From the NCBI GenBank assembly GCA_002099365.1, contig MSED01000001.1:186001-250000 (forward strand): a stretch of 64,000 nt of DNA, read 5' to 3'. Each line of letters begins with the position of its first letter. Positions within the stretch are counted from its first letter, which is position 1. Below, in pieces: positions 54,034 through 64,000 of this stretch. Under the pieces are notes generated by a model. The model was not told where the DNA came from and searched no databases. It was given only the letters and a program-made list of their open reading frames with translations. Origin of the DNA: Phialophora verrucosa (lineage: Eukaryota; Ascomycota; Eurotiomycetes; Chaetothyriales; Herpotrichiellaceae). Both the position numbers and the translations under genes were made by a program.

Positions 54034-54625
54034 AGAGATCAAGCGATGCAGGACGTAGGATTCGAGATGTGATCGCAGTCAACAGTCTGCATTGGCATCG
54101 ATATTATATTGGCTTTGGCATTTGGACTGGAGGGAGTGTACCAAACAACTATGTAACGGGCAAATTGACAGGCTGACGGAGCAATTTTGTACAAGAGAAG
54201 GATGGCTGGGAGTCGTTCAACAAAAGTAACACCATGATTATTTGATGCCGTAACCATGGAGATCGTCGTACGCCGTACAGTGTGGACGACGCGCCAGAAC
54301 CTGCCAGCTTAGTTCCACTCTGCCAGATGCAGGCAGCCGATACACACGTTCTGTAGGGGGAGGGTGGGGGGAGTGAGTGCCAGATGACACATCCGCGCCG
54401 GTGACTAAGCACACTGCATGGGGTGGTTCACGAGGTTCTATTCTGTCAAGACCAGCGGCTGGGAGTCATGTACCTAGGCAGCTAGTACAGAGGAACGAGT
54501 ATATAGAACATAGCTTGTGCACGGGATACGTAGGACGAGGTAATTAAGCATTCGACCTGCGAGCAAGGCGACTCTCAACGGGAAGAACCATCTACATATA
54601 CCCCCAACCCCCCTTTAGCAATCCC
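54034..54625. other. Intergenic region with a G-run cluster
   Basis: Between the Ppo 3' end and the oxidoreductase start. At 54356-54371 three closely spaced G runs (5, 3 and 6 G) with one-base spacers could form a quadruplex on the plus strand. C-rich runs just before 54626 belong to the downstream leader. No gene seen. Confidence 0.4.
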
Positions 54626-56247
54626 ATGCTCTGTCGTCTCTTCTCGTCTCGTCTTCTAACCCCTCGACTCCAATACCGCGCATTACAACACAACATCTCC
54701 CGCACCATGTCCACGACAAGACACTACGACGCCGTGGTCATCGGGTCCGGCCAAGGTGGCGGGCCCCTCGCGCAGGCGTTCGCCAACGCCGGGCGGCGCA
54801 CCGCGCTCATCGAGGCCAAGCACGTGGGCGGCACGTGCGTCAACGAGGGCTGCACCCCGACGAAGACCATGGTCGCGAGCGCGCGGATCGCCCACCTGAC
54901 GTGCCGCGCGCAGGGATACGGCGTACAGTTCAAGCGCTCCAGCCTGACGGTGAACATGGAGACGGTGCGGAAGCGGAAGCGCGACATCGTCGACAGTTTC
55001 CGCACGGGGAGCGAAAACCGGATCAAAGGTACGGCGAACCTCGATCTGATCATGGGCAAGGCGACGTTTCAAGGCCCCAAGACGGTCGAGGTGCTGTTGA
55101 ACGAACCGCAGCCGCGCAGCACCGACAGTGGCGGTGGCAGGGACACGACCCTCACCGTGACAGGGGACCTGATCTTCGTAAACGCCGGGTGTTCGCCGTC
55201 GAAGCTCGAGGTCAAGAACGCATGCCGCACGCAGGGGCTGCTCGACTCGACGTCGGTCATGGAACTCGGCGAGGTGCCGCGCCACATTGTCATCATCGGC
55301 GGCGGGGTCATCGGGTGCGAGTTCGCGCAGCTCATGAGGCGGTTCGGCGCCAAGGTCAGCCTGGTGCAGCGGTCCGGGCAGCTGCTGCCGCGCGAGGACG
55401 CCGACGTGGCGGACGAGGTGCGCCGCATCTTCGTCGACGCCGGCATCGACGTGTACCTGGGCGCGAGCACGACCGAGGTCTCCAACGTCACGCTGGGCCA
55501 GATCGTCGTGTCCGTGACGCAGGGCGACGGCACGCCCAAGTCGCTGCTCTGCAGCCACGTGCTCGCCGCGGCGGGGCGGACGCCCAACACGGCGGACTTG
55601 GGCCTCGCCAGTGCGGGCGTCGAGGTCGACAGCCACGGCTTCGTCAAGGTGGACGAGCACCTCGCCACGTCGGCGCCGGGGGTCTACGCGCTGGGCGACA
55701 TCAAGGGCGGGATGCAGCAGACGCACGTCAGCTACGACGACATGCGCCTCCTGCGGCACAATCTGATCACGCACGCCGCGAGCGGCGAGCGGGCGTCGGT
55801 CGAGGGCCGCCTGGTCCCGTACACGACCTTTATCGATCCGCAGCTCGGCCGTGTCGGCATGACGGAGAAGGAGGCCCGCGCCCTGAACCCGCCCCGGAAT
55901 GTCAAGGTGGCCAAGATGCCCATGGCGTACGTGGCGCGCGCGCTGGAGATGGACGAGACAAAGGGCTTCATGAAGGGCGTGGTCGACGCCGACACCAAGG
56001 AGATCTTGGGGTTTGCCTGCCTAGGCGTCGAGGGCGGCGAGATCATGAGTGTCGTGCAGATGGCCATGGTGAGTTGACACCGCCAACCCCTCGCTTGCGA
56101 GCGTACAGGCTCGCAAAGCAACGTAACTTGCTGACTGTGACGGACTCGCAGATGGGAGGTCTGACGTACGACGAGCTGGAGAACGCCATCTTTGCGCATC
56201 CGTGTCTAAGTGAGAGTCTGAATAACCTGTGGGGGTTCCTAGAGTGA
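54626..56247 (+). CDS. FAD-dependent pyridine nucleotide-disulfide oxidoreductase, mercuric reductase/lipoamide dehydrogenase-like
   Basis: Two exons, 54626-56068 and 56152-56247 (83-nt intron, GTGAGT...CTCGCAG), 512 residues. The first 28 residues are Arg/Leu/Ser-rich with no acids, like a mitochondrial presequence; a second ATG at 54707 would start directly before the FAD domain. Motifs: FAD-binding IGSGQGGGPLAQ, redox-active CVNEGC (C-x4-C), NAD-binding GGGVIGCEFAQ, second FAD motif YALGDI and the C-terminal AHPCLSES segment with the His-Pro and Glu of the active-site base pair. This is a class I disulfide reductase close to lipoamide dehydrogenase and mercuric reductase; it lacks an N-terminal metal-binding domain and the C-terminal vicinal cysteines used to bind Hg(II). 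Substrate unknown. Codon third positions are almost all G or C, unlike neighbouring genes. Confidence 0.9.
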
Positions 56248-56304
56248 GTGAGTGAGTGAGTGGTGAGTGGTGAGTGGTGAGTGGTGAGTGGGGAGTGGTG
56301 AGCG
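56242..56304 (+). repeat. GAGT / GGTGAGT microsatellite overlapping the stop codon
   Basis: Starts as GAGT tandem units at 56242 and turns into about five GGTGAGT units up to about 56304. The TGA stop of the oxidoreductase gene (56245-56247) is part of the first unit, so the coding frame ends exactly where the repeat begins. Length variation here would change only the 3' untranslated region. Confidence 0.85.
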
Positions 56305-56400
56305 AGAAAAGAGTAAGCGATAATGAACCGATTGTCAGTCCACGAATATACCTATATATCTATAGGGCACGTCTTCTCTTCTATGAGCTGTTCTGCCGTC

Positions 56401-58588
56401 TTAATGTCCGTTTTGCAGCAACCCGCCGTCCGAAACGACTCGCACATTCAGCGTCTCCTGTCTCCTCTCGCCATCATACACTGGCAGCGGCGTGCCCATG
56501 TTTTCCGCCTTGATCTGCAACGCCACGAACCTCGAGAAGTACCGCGCGTGCCCGACTGTGCCGCCTATGTACCACAGGCCGGGATGCCTGTTCTTCTTGA
56601 ACACGCCCTTGAGCTCGCCCTCGCTGTCCAGGCCCCAGAAGTCGTCGGCCTGCGACGCCACTTCCTTGCCGAAGATCCGCGCCACGTCCGTCCGCATGTT
56701 GCCCACGAACCCGGTGCTGAAGATGATGACCGAGGCGGGGATCTCGGTGCCGTCGCTGAACGCCAGGCCCGTAGGTGTATAGTGCGTCGGGAGGGCGTCG
56801 GACTTCATTTTGATCTAGATGGCAGAGCAGGCGTCAATAAAAAGGGGGTCATGTCAGTCGATCGAAAGCGCAGGGAGGACGTGACGGCTACAGAGATATG
56901 TACAGATACCTGTACGTGGACAAGGCGTGAGGGTATCACAGGACGACGAACAGCCGATATAGAGCGACACAAACAGAGACACATACCTTCCCCTTGGCGA
57001 TCAAGTCCGAGCATCCCACGTCCATGTAGTGTCCTGCATCGAGGGTGTTAGCTTTCTGGGCCGTAGGAATGAGTGGCCCTTTGCCATGGCCGTTCCCGCC
57101 GGGTCTCTTACCTCCTAATTTCTCACAGATATGCCACATGATGTCGCCGTACCTTTCCACCCGGAAGCCGACCTTCTCGAGCGCGTCGAAGCGTTCCGGC
57201 TCCTTGGCCGCCGCGGCGTGCAACGCCTTCTGGCTCAACAGCCGCGTGACCGCGTACGGCATCGTGTAGCCCTCTCGATCGGCATCGACGGTCGGGACCT
57301 CGGCGTTGTACGACCGGTCGGAAATGACCTTGAAGTATTCGCACGGCAACACGTACGTGCGTGACCGTTGCACCATGGTGATCTGCGAGAGGCCCGCTTC
57401 GACCATGTCCTCCGCGACGTCGTGCGCGGTGTTGGCCGTGCCGATGACGATGCCGGGCTTGCCGCGCCATGGCTCCGCGGACTTGTAGTCTGCCGAGTGC
57501 AGAACCGTGCCCTGGAAAGTCTCACGGCCAGGGTAGTGCGGCATGATGGGGATCTGTCCGCCTCCGCCCGTGGCCATCACGACGTGGCCGGTGGCGAGGG
57601 TCTGAGTTGCGCCATCCGCCCGACGGACGTGGAGGGTCCAGGTGCGCGACTGCTCGTCCCACGAGCCCGAGTCTAGCGTCGTGTTGAACCAGATGTGCTG
57701 GTCGATGCCGAACTTCTCGACCCACTCTTTGTACCCCTTGGCCAGGTCGTACTTGGTGAGGAATTCCTGGTACGGCAACGGGAACGTGCGGTCAAAGGGC
57801 AAGTGGTTGTATTCACGCGCGGTGTGCAGTCTGGCCGAGTCGTAGCGCGTCATCCAGTTGTCGCCGATCTGAGCGTGCTTGTCGAGAACGACGTAGGAGA
57901 GACCAAGCGCTTGAAGACGGCCCGCTGACCCCAGACCTGCTTGACCGGCCCCGACGACCACACAGTCGAAATGGGCGGGCGAGCTGATGGCTCTGTTGGC
58001 TCCACTGATTCCGTTGGCAGGTGCGTGAGTTCCATTCTCTCCGCTAGTCTGTGTCGGTATGTGATGACCGTTGACGCTGTTCGAGATGCGCTGCACGGGC
58101 TGCAGGACGTCGACGTCCTCGCATCCCTCCAGCTGTTCCAGGGCCGTCCGGATGAGCCAGATCCTCCATTGTCCGTCGTCTTCGACAACCAGGGACAGAA
58201 ACCCCCTGCACGTCGCGGCGGGCGTTCCTCGGTTGCGAAAGCTGAACGATACATTGACCCAGCCGGTATCCTTGTCTAGACGCAAGGGCTTAGCCGACCC
58301 TTTGACAATGGCAAAATCTCTCGCCTGTCGAGACGTGCAGGTGTCAGACCATGCCTTGACAATGGATCCAGGGGAGTAAAACGTCCGCATGCTGCCGGTC
58401 AGCGCAAAGACATCTCGCCATATCGATCTCGACGAGAGATTCGAAGCTTCGAGACTTCCCAGAGACTGTATTATGGGACACGCGATACTCTCGAAATCGG
58501 TATCGACATCGAAGCATGTTCGCGGCAGATCGCAGGGAAGGGTCTCTAATATACTTCGCGGAGCATAAGGGGCGACGTCGACGGCCAT
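56401..58588 (-). CDS. FAD-dependent monooxygenase (flavin-containing monooxygenase type)
   Basis: Three exons on the minus strand: 58588-57112, 57033-56987 (47 nt), 56814-56401; introns 78 and 172 nt; 645 residues. Joins restore CEKLGGHYMDVGCSDLIAKG and KIKMKSDALPTHYTP in frame. Residues about 50-185 resemble the NTF2/SnoaL-like lead domain often fused to these fungal enzymes. The FAD motif GAGQAGLGSAGRL lies near 220, the FMO signature FxGxxxH reads FQGTVLH, and the second nucleotide-binding motif is IGTANTAHDVAEDM, where the usual GxGxxG has Ala at the second glycine. FSTGFVGN is the late conserved motif. Such enzymes use NADPH and O2 to oxygenate N, S or carbonyl substrates; many act in xenobiotic or secondary metabolism. 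Substrate unknown. It converges on the disulfide oxidoreductase with 153 bases between stops. Confidence 0.9.
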
Positions 58589-59147
58589 ACTAAATAGCAA
58601 TCCTTCTTCGTACAATGTCTAACGTACGCCAGCGACCGGGCGTCCTAACAGAAGAAAATGAACACAGTGGTGAGCAGGAAGGGCGGCGAGTTGATGAGGT
58701 CAATGGGTACTCCGTACTTGGGTCTTTAAAGACAGAGCCACGAAGCCGTTGTTCTAAACGCCGTGAAAGGCCGTCTGAGGCGAGCGCTGTCGTTGTACGA
58801 CCACTTATAGACATTGGATCAGACTGGCCCGCAACTGCCGGAGACCCTGATCGGGTGGAGTTGGAGGCAATCAGGGAGAGATGGGGGTGAGAAAATGGGT
58901 TCTTGTGGGGTCGTGCATTGTGCCCTGGCCCTCTTTACCACCTGCTTAGCTGGGTTAAGGTCAGCGTGAGGCGAAAAACGAGCATGGCGAGGGAAGAATC
59001 ATGGGATGCGGGTCGAAGAAGCTCCTTGTCATTCGCTCTTATATTGAGAAGCCCAACCAGATATCTTACGCAGTTGCCAGACACCGAATGACCGTTGTAA
59101 CAAACCATTCACGAATGCCACTCAACGCCACGCCTCAATCGACGGCA
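58589..59147. other. Intergenic region, no gene seen
   Basis: Monooxygenase promoter side and 3' end of the dehydratase. A GGGTACTCCGTAC word lies at 58705-58717, another copy of the recurring palindromic motif. No coding frame supported. Confidence 0.4.
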
Positions 59148-60519
59148 TCAGGCCACGCCGTTGACGTCCACAGGAGCATCATCTCCGTTGGCATGACTCC
59201 CGTTCGTCTTGGCCTGCTCGTTCTCTACTGGCAGCGTTAGTGATTTCTGCGGCCTCATGCCCAGCAAGTTCGTGGCTTCGACCAAACGTGCATTCGGGTT
59301 CAGTTCAAGGCCAAATCCGGGCTTATCCAGGACGCTGACATCTAAGTACCCGTTCACAGGGATCGGCTCGTTGAGGAAGAGGTCGCCAAAGACGGGGAGC
59401 ACGCTCTTTCCGTCTGGGCTGTTGGCAAGATACTCCTGGAAAGGAGAGTTATGCTGACTGACGACAAAGTGGTATGAATAAGGACCAGAAGCGTGTGGCA
59501 CCACGGGAACGTCGTACGCCGCGGCCATAGAGGCAACCTTGAGGAGCTCGGTCAGACCGCCCAGCCACATCACGTCCGGCTGAATGATGTCGACATTACG
59601 GCCTTCAAGAAGTTTGCGGAAGCCGTAGCGGGAGTATTCGTGTTCCTGGTTGAGGTCAATATCGACGATGGATGACAGCTTGGACGTGGTTCCTTACCCC
59701 TGTCGTGAATTTTGTGTCTGGATGTGCTCTCTTCAACAGCTGAAACCCATCAAAGTCGTCCGGGGACAAAACTTCCTCCCACCAGTCTATTCTGATATCT
59801 TGCCTCTTCGCCTCGGTCACCAGCTCAATTGTGTATTGGACATTCAAACTCATCCAGCAATCGACACGCAAGGGAAAGTCGGGACCAACGTCTTCCCGGT
59901 GTTTCTTCAAAAAAGCAATATTCTTTTTAATACTGTCGGGCTCATCGGCGCTGTAAGGCAGAGGAACTTTGCCCGCCATAAAGCCCATCTTCTGTGCTGC
60001 AGCAGGTTCGGGACCCGTGCAATAGAAATTCAGTTTATCTCTGGTCGCACCCCCGATCATCTTGTAGACTGGTTCGTTTCTGATCTTCCCCAGCAGATCC
60101 CATAACGCGAGGTCAATCACTGAGATGACTGCCACCGGCAAGCCCTTTCTGCCATAGAACATTGACGCTTTATACATCTGCTCATATAGATCGTTCACGT
60201 CTCGCGGGTCTCGGCCGAGGAGGAAACGCTCAAAGTGCTGCTGTACAAGCCAGCAGCCGGGAGGTCCGCCAAACCCCGTCGCAAAGCCCTTTGTACCGTC
60301 GGTGGCCTCGATCTCGACACAGAAGGATCCAAGGACGTTGATGCCGAAGGATGTTCGGGAACTCCGGTACTGTTCCCATTTGGACATGGGCGTCGCGATC
60401 TTGTTGTCGATCAGCCAATGGCCGCCTTTGACGTTGTGGTAGTCACCGCCGGAGCCCACGCCTTCAATGACGAAGGTCCGGACGGTCTTGATGGCAGGGA
60501 AAGACTTGGATCCAGACAT
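59148..60519 (-). CDS. lraC: L-rhamnonate dehydratase (enolase superfamily)
   Basis: Two exons, 60519-59698 and 59645-59148, with a 52-nt intron; 439 residues. The N-terminal GGDYHNVKGGHWLIDNKIATPMS segment and FGINVLGSFCVEIEA match rhamnonate dehydratase closely. Metal-binding Asp in LRVDCWMS, Glu in WWEEVLSP, and the Glu-His pair in GEHEYS are present; the GEH pair is completed only by the splice join. The Asp in IIQPDV and the general-base His in VVPHASG are also intact. The enzyme removes water from L-rhamnonate to give 2-keto-3-deoxy-L-rhamnonate in the non-phosphorylated fungal L-rhamnose pathway. A C-terminal tail of about 35 residues (Asn/Asp/Ala-rich) exceeds the bacterial enzyme. 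No dehydrogenase, lactonase or aldolase of the pathway is seen in the window. It is divergent from a Zn2Cys6 gene, a probable regulator. Confidence 0.92.
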
Positions 60520-61336
60520 GATGAAGCTCAGTCCTCGTTATCGTCGCAGTTCGACTTGGGTGTGCGTGCGGCTAGGGTGGAAGACGGCGCGGAAACAAAA
60601 GGAGCACACTCGAGAGAAGTAATGCAGGGCGCAAATATAGCACACAGGAAACAGACTGCGCCATGATTGTCTGGAGGGGTTACCTTGCACAAATAAGAGA
60701 GAAGTCGCGAAAGATTCGACGAAGTGGGTTTCGCTCGTCGGCACAACTGCCGCCGGGCTCGGAGCAATGATGTCCTGCACACCCATTTAGCCTCAAACCA
60801 TTGATGAGGACATGCTTAAGTACTAGATCAAGACAAGCGAGCGATCAGCGAGGACCTTTGAACGTGGTTCCCTTCAGCCCGGCCTGTCGCGGGGTAGCGC
60901 AGTCTGCAGGATGAAGATGAAGGAAAGGGCAGGAGAGGAGGGGGAGGTTGGACGCTTGGAGCTCTCACAGGTGCCTGAGGCACCGCAGGGGGAAATGGGC
61001 GGTCTGGCAGCCCCAATAAACCCCGCCCGGGTTGATTCTGGGTGTCCTGGCGTGCGTGCCTGGGTGTTCTGGGCTGCCTGGTCGCTTAACCATTGGGCTG
61101 TCAGACGGACCCCGCATCGCCTAACGGAAAAATGGCGGGCTTGCTTGCCGCGGGCGGTGGAGTGACAAAGCTGGTGGTGCCGTGTGGTACCGCTGATTCT
61201 CCTTCCCCAGGTTTTTCCTTTTGTTTTTGCTTCTCATGTCGCCATCCCTCGGCCTCTTCTCAACCGACTGCTCGGACTACGGCGCAATGCTATAGCCCTC
61301 GATGGGATTGTGTGCCGAAGAACGCAGTCACCGATC
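60520..61336. promoter_or_regulatory. Shared divergent promoter with CreA-type and CCAAT sites
   Basis: The 817 bases between the dehydratase and the Zn2Cys6 regulator hold three hexamers fitting the CreA repressor consensus SYGGRG: GCGGGG at 60889-60894, and CCCCGC (GCGGGG on the minus strand) at 61021-61026 and 61110-61115. CCAAT occurs at 61013-61017 and its inverse ATTGG at 61092-61096. This fits carbon catabolite repression of a sugar-catabolic pair. The sites are seen; binding is inference. Confidence 0.45.
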
Positions 61337-64000
61337 ATGATGAACGCGTCAAAACTTGAGCTATACGACCATCATGCGGGAAATGATGGCCAGGCCAATG
61401 GCGCGTCAAACAATCTGCTGGCATCCTCCAATTCGCCATCAGAAGATGACTCTGGCGGGGACGACAACCTCGATGGCTCTCTTAGTAGGAAGCGCAAAAG
61501 GTTCTCCAGACCTATGAATGTCACGTATGTCCTGGCTCCATCTTGATGCGCACTTTCTCCCGACTCTTATCCCCTTGATCACAACCATGCGCATGCTCAC
61601 TAATGCCGGAGCCTGACAGCTGTGAAGCCTGTAAGCAAAGAAAGGTGAGTTAGCTTCCGCGCCAAGGCTGCGCTTGAAGTAGCTGAGCAATGCGCTTCAG
61701 GTGAAATGCGATCGCCAGCAGCCCGCTTGCGGCTGGTGCTCTCGGAATGACCATCCATGTGAATACCGAGAGCGCAAGAAGCCTGGCCTTCGAGCTGGCT
61801 ATGGGAGGGAGCTCGAAGGCAGACTTGACCGGCTCGAGGCTTTGCTGGATGAGCAGGGTCGCCAGTTGGCCGCCCACCTCGCAGAATCATGCTCCATTTC
61901 TGGGGTGACGACGGGTGCCAGCAACAGAGCCACTTTACAAGGCATTGTACCAGAGACTGCAAGGCCGAGGGGCTCCTACGACGGTCAAGGGATCGGTGTG
62001 GCAGGCGAGCTTCAACAACAAATCATCGATCCTAGTCTACGTCCAGCAACCTCCCGACATGGATCATTGCAGTATCAACAGGGAGTCGCGGACCAGCAAA
62101 TGGCTCAACCAAGCCACTATACACCCTCCTCTCATTCACATGCGGCACTCACTTCTCCTCATTCTACCACGGGATATCCGGCGACTCAGGTGTTCAATGA
62201 GTATTCCGCCATGCTCCCTCCATACGACCTTCTCTATTCCCTTGTCGACCTTTACTTCAAACACATCAATATATGGCTGCCTTTGTTAGACCGAAAGACC
62301 ACTCTTGACACCCTATTTGGAGCGTCAACGCTTGATGAAGCCGACCGGGTGCTCCTGCATGCGATCGTAGCGACAACCTTGCGCTTCTCCCAGGATCCTC
62401 GATTGACTCCCGAAGGTCGCCAGCACTATCACGACATGTCCAAACAAAGGGTCCAATTATTCGGCTTGGAGAATTCAAATGTTCGAGCTTTGCAGGCCCT
62501 TGTCATCCTGGCGTTGGACGTGACGGGAACAACGAATGGCCCACCAGCCTGGAATCTGCTCGCCCTCATCAGCAGAAGTATGGTACAACTCGGTCTGGCA
62601 GTCGAGTCAGGCTCAGTGCTGGCCTCGCCCATGTATCCTTCAATCGCAACGCTCCGAGCTTCTGTCCTGCCCGAACCAAAGTCTTGGATCGAAGACGAAG
62701 AACGACGCAGGCTGTTCTGGGCCGTTTACTTGCTGGACCGATACGCCACAATTGCCACCGCCTTTGAATTCGCCCTTGATGAGAAAGAGGTGGACCGCCG
62801 TCTGCCTTGCCGAGACGACCTATTTGCGGCAAACAAGCCTGTCGAGACGAGATGGTTTCGGCCTCCAGAACACCCTCGCTACGCCACAGGGATGGCGGTC
62901 GGCGACACGCATGGCTACTTCTCGTATCACTGCGAACTTATGGCTATTCTGGGGCGAATCCACCAATTTCTGAAGCGGCCAGTCGACATTGGGTCGTTGC
63001 CCGACGTCGAGCAGTGGCAAGGCTCATACCGTGCGCTCGACAGCGATCTGAATGCATGGCACTTCAGTCTGCCTGACGACTTTGCCAACATCACCCGGCT
63101 TCTCAAATCAAACGTGCCGGCTAAAAATACAAACTGTGGCTGGATCATGCTGCATGCCGCGTACTGCTTGACCGTCATTCGCTTAAACTCGTCGGCGGCG
63201 TACCCCAGCCAGACTTCGCCCATCTTCTGCTCATCCTACAGCGCTATGCAGAGGTGTTTGTCCGCAGTCGAGAACTTGCGTAAGCTCTGTCGTTTCGTTA
63301 AGCTCAGTGGTCTCCTGGACAAAGTTGGGCCCCCGTTCGCCTTTTCAATTTGGGTAAGGCGCTTCGTTCTTGAACCTCCTTGCGTTATCGGGCTGATGAT
63401 TATTCACAGGTGGGCGCTCGTGTTATGCTCGTTCACGGGTCGACCATGGATCACGAGGTGGATCCCGACATCGACTTCTTCGTCACGGCCCTTTCCGAGA
63501 TGGGCGAAAACTGGCTGGTTGCCAAACGGTACAGCGAGATCCTCAGCCGAGTGCTGGGAGAGTATCGACAGTCGCACCGGGCCAGCGGGGTGACAGGGGA
63601 GAGGGTGACTCCGTCGACGGTGAAAATCCTGGCCGACATGCGCAGGTAAGACTGTTTTCGGTCGTGATTGGTCGCCGACTAAGTTCGTGAAACAGATGTG
63701 CCTACGATCTTGACTTTTTAATATCTCGCCAGCCGCATGCTGCGGCAGTCAAATCATACCACCCCACACGTGCGAACACTCCCGCCCCCAACGAGCTGTG
63801 AGTCTTTCCCAGAATCCTGGTGCCGTCGTGCCGGGGCCCTCGTTGCAGCCTGGAGTGCTAACGACCGAGTAGGGAGTATCTTGACGTGTTCGATCTTTTC
63901 AACTTTCCACGCGTCCCAATGACCCAGGAAGGAGTGGACAATGGGACGGCGCAGCCTATGGGCCAAGCCGCCCCCCCGGATCTGGCAGCCATGAACGCCG
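61337..64000 (+). CDS. Zn2Cys6 fungal transcription factor, partial at 3' end
   Basis: Six exons visible: 61337-61524, 61620-61644 (25 nt), 61701-63353, 63410-63645, 63696-63797, 63873 to the window end; about 777 residues so far. The zinc cluster is spread over two exon joins: C64-x2-C67-x6-C74-x6-C81-x2-C84-x6-C91, followed by a basic linker and a coiled-coil-like RELEGRLDRLEALLDEQ. The middle domain (from DLLYSLVDLYFKHINIWLPLL, with DEERRRLFWAVYLLDRY) is the fungal-specific factor domain. The end ELEYLDVFDLFNFPRVP resembles the tail found in several regulators of plant-sugar use. Divergent arrangement with L-rhamnonate dehydratase suggests a pathway-specific activator (RhaR/TRC1-like role); that is inference from position, not from recognised orthology. 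ATG ATG at 61337 is the first start after a non-coding leader. Confidence 0.87.

Noticed and set aside
54835..56247. Second plus-strand frame of 470 residues inside the oxidoreductase gene
   Set aside because: The sequence is Arg/Gly/Ala-rich with no motif; it is open because the real gene has extreme GC at third positions.
1..64000. CRISPR arrays, rRNA genes, intact transposases or retroelement domains
   Set aside because: No regularly spaced repeats and no reverse transcriptase, integrase or transposase motifs were seen; a CRISPR array is also not expected in a fungal nuclear genome.

Overview
The window is nuclear DNA of a filamentous ascomycete (Pezizomycotina). Genes carry short introns (43-172 nt) with GT..AG ends and CTAAC/CTGAC-type branch sites. 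Gene content is typically fungal: HOG-pathway MAPKK, CDC24, TRK potassium transporter, Zn2Cys6 regulators, a Ppo fatty-acid oxygenase and an L-rhamnonate dehydratase. The composition fits Eurotiomycetes, perhaps Chaetothyriales, but that placement is inference. All exon joins were made by eye from splice signals, reading frame and family conservation.

Layout. 1-18 kb: 3' end of an auxin-efflux-type carrier, a PBS2-like MAPKK, a Sac-family phosphoinositide phosphatase, transportin (KAP104), a BuGZ/ZNF207-like zinc-finger protein, a DUF2470 membrane protein and an amino-acid permease. 20-38.5 kb: CDC24 (Cdc42 GEF), an HSL-type esterase, a divergent UTP11/CMC1 pair, an unknown membrane protein, a D-2-hydroxyacid dehydrogenase, a TRK transporter, an unknown basic protein and a UCH37-type deubiquitinase. 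40-50 kb is gene-poor: one Zn2Cys6 regulator, ribosomal protein uL14 (RPL23), a frameshifted relic of a fungal transcription factor, and a GC-rich inverted repeat. 50-64 kb is an accessory block: Ppo dioxygenase-P450 fusion, a very GC-rich disulfide oxidoreductase, an FAD monooxygenase, L-rhamnonate dehydratase, and a divergently transcribed Zn2Cys6 regulator that runs off the window.

How genes may work together. Most of 1-40 kb is unlinked housekeeping (osmotic signalling, polarity, nuclear import, rRNA processing, cytochrome oxidase assembly). The dehydratase and the divergent regulator share an 817-bp promoter with three CreA-type hexamers, which suggests a local L-rhamnose catabolic module. 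The Ppo protein has Thr where the I-helix amide motif of known diol synthases has Asn, so its P450 half may make a different oxylipin. No CRISPR array, rRNA, convincing tRNA or intact transposon was seen.
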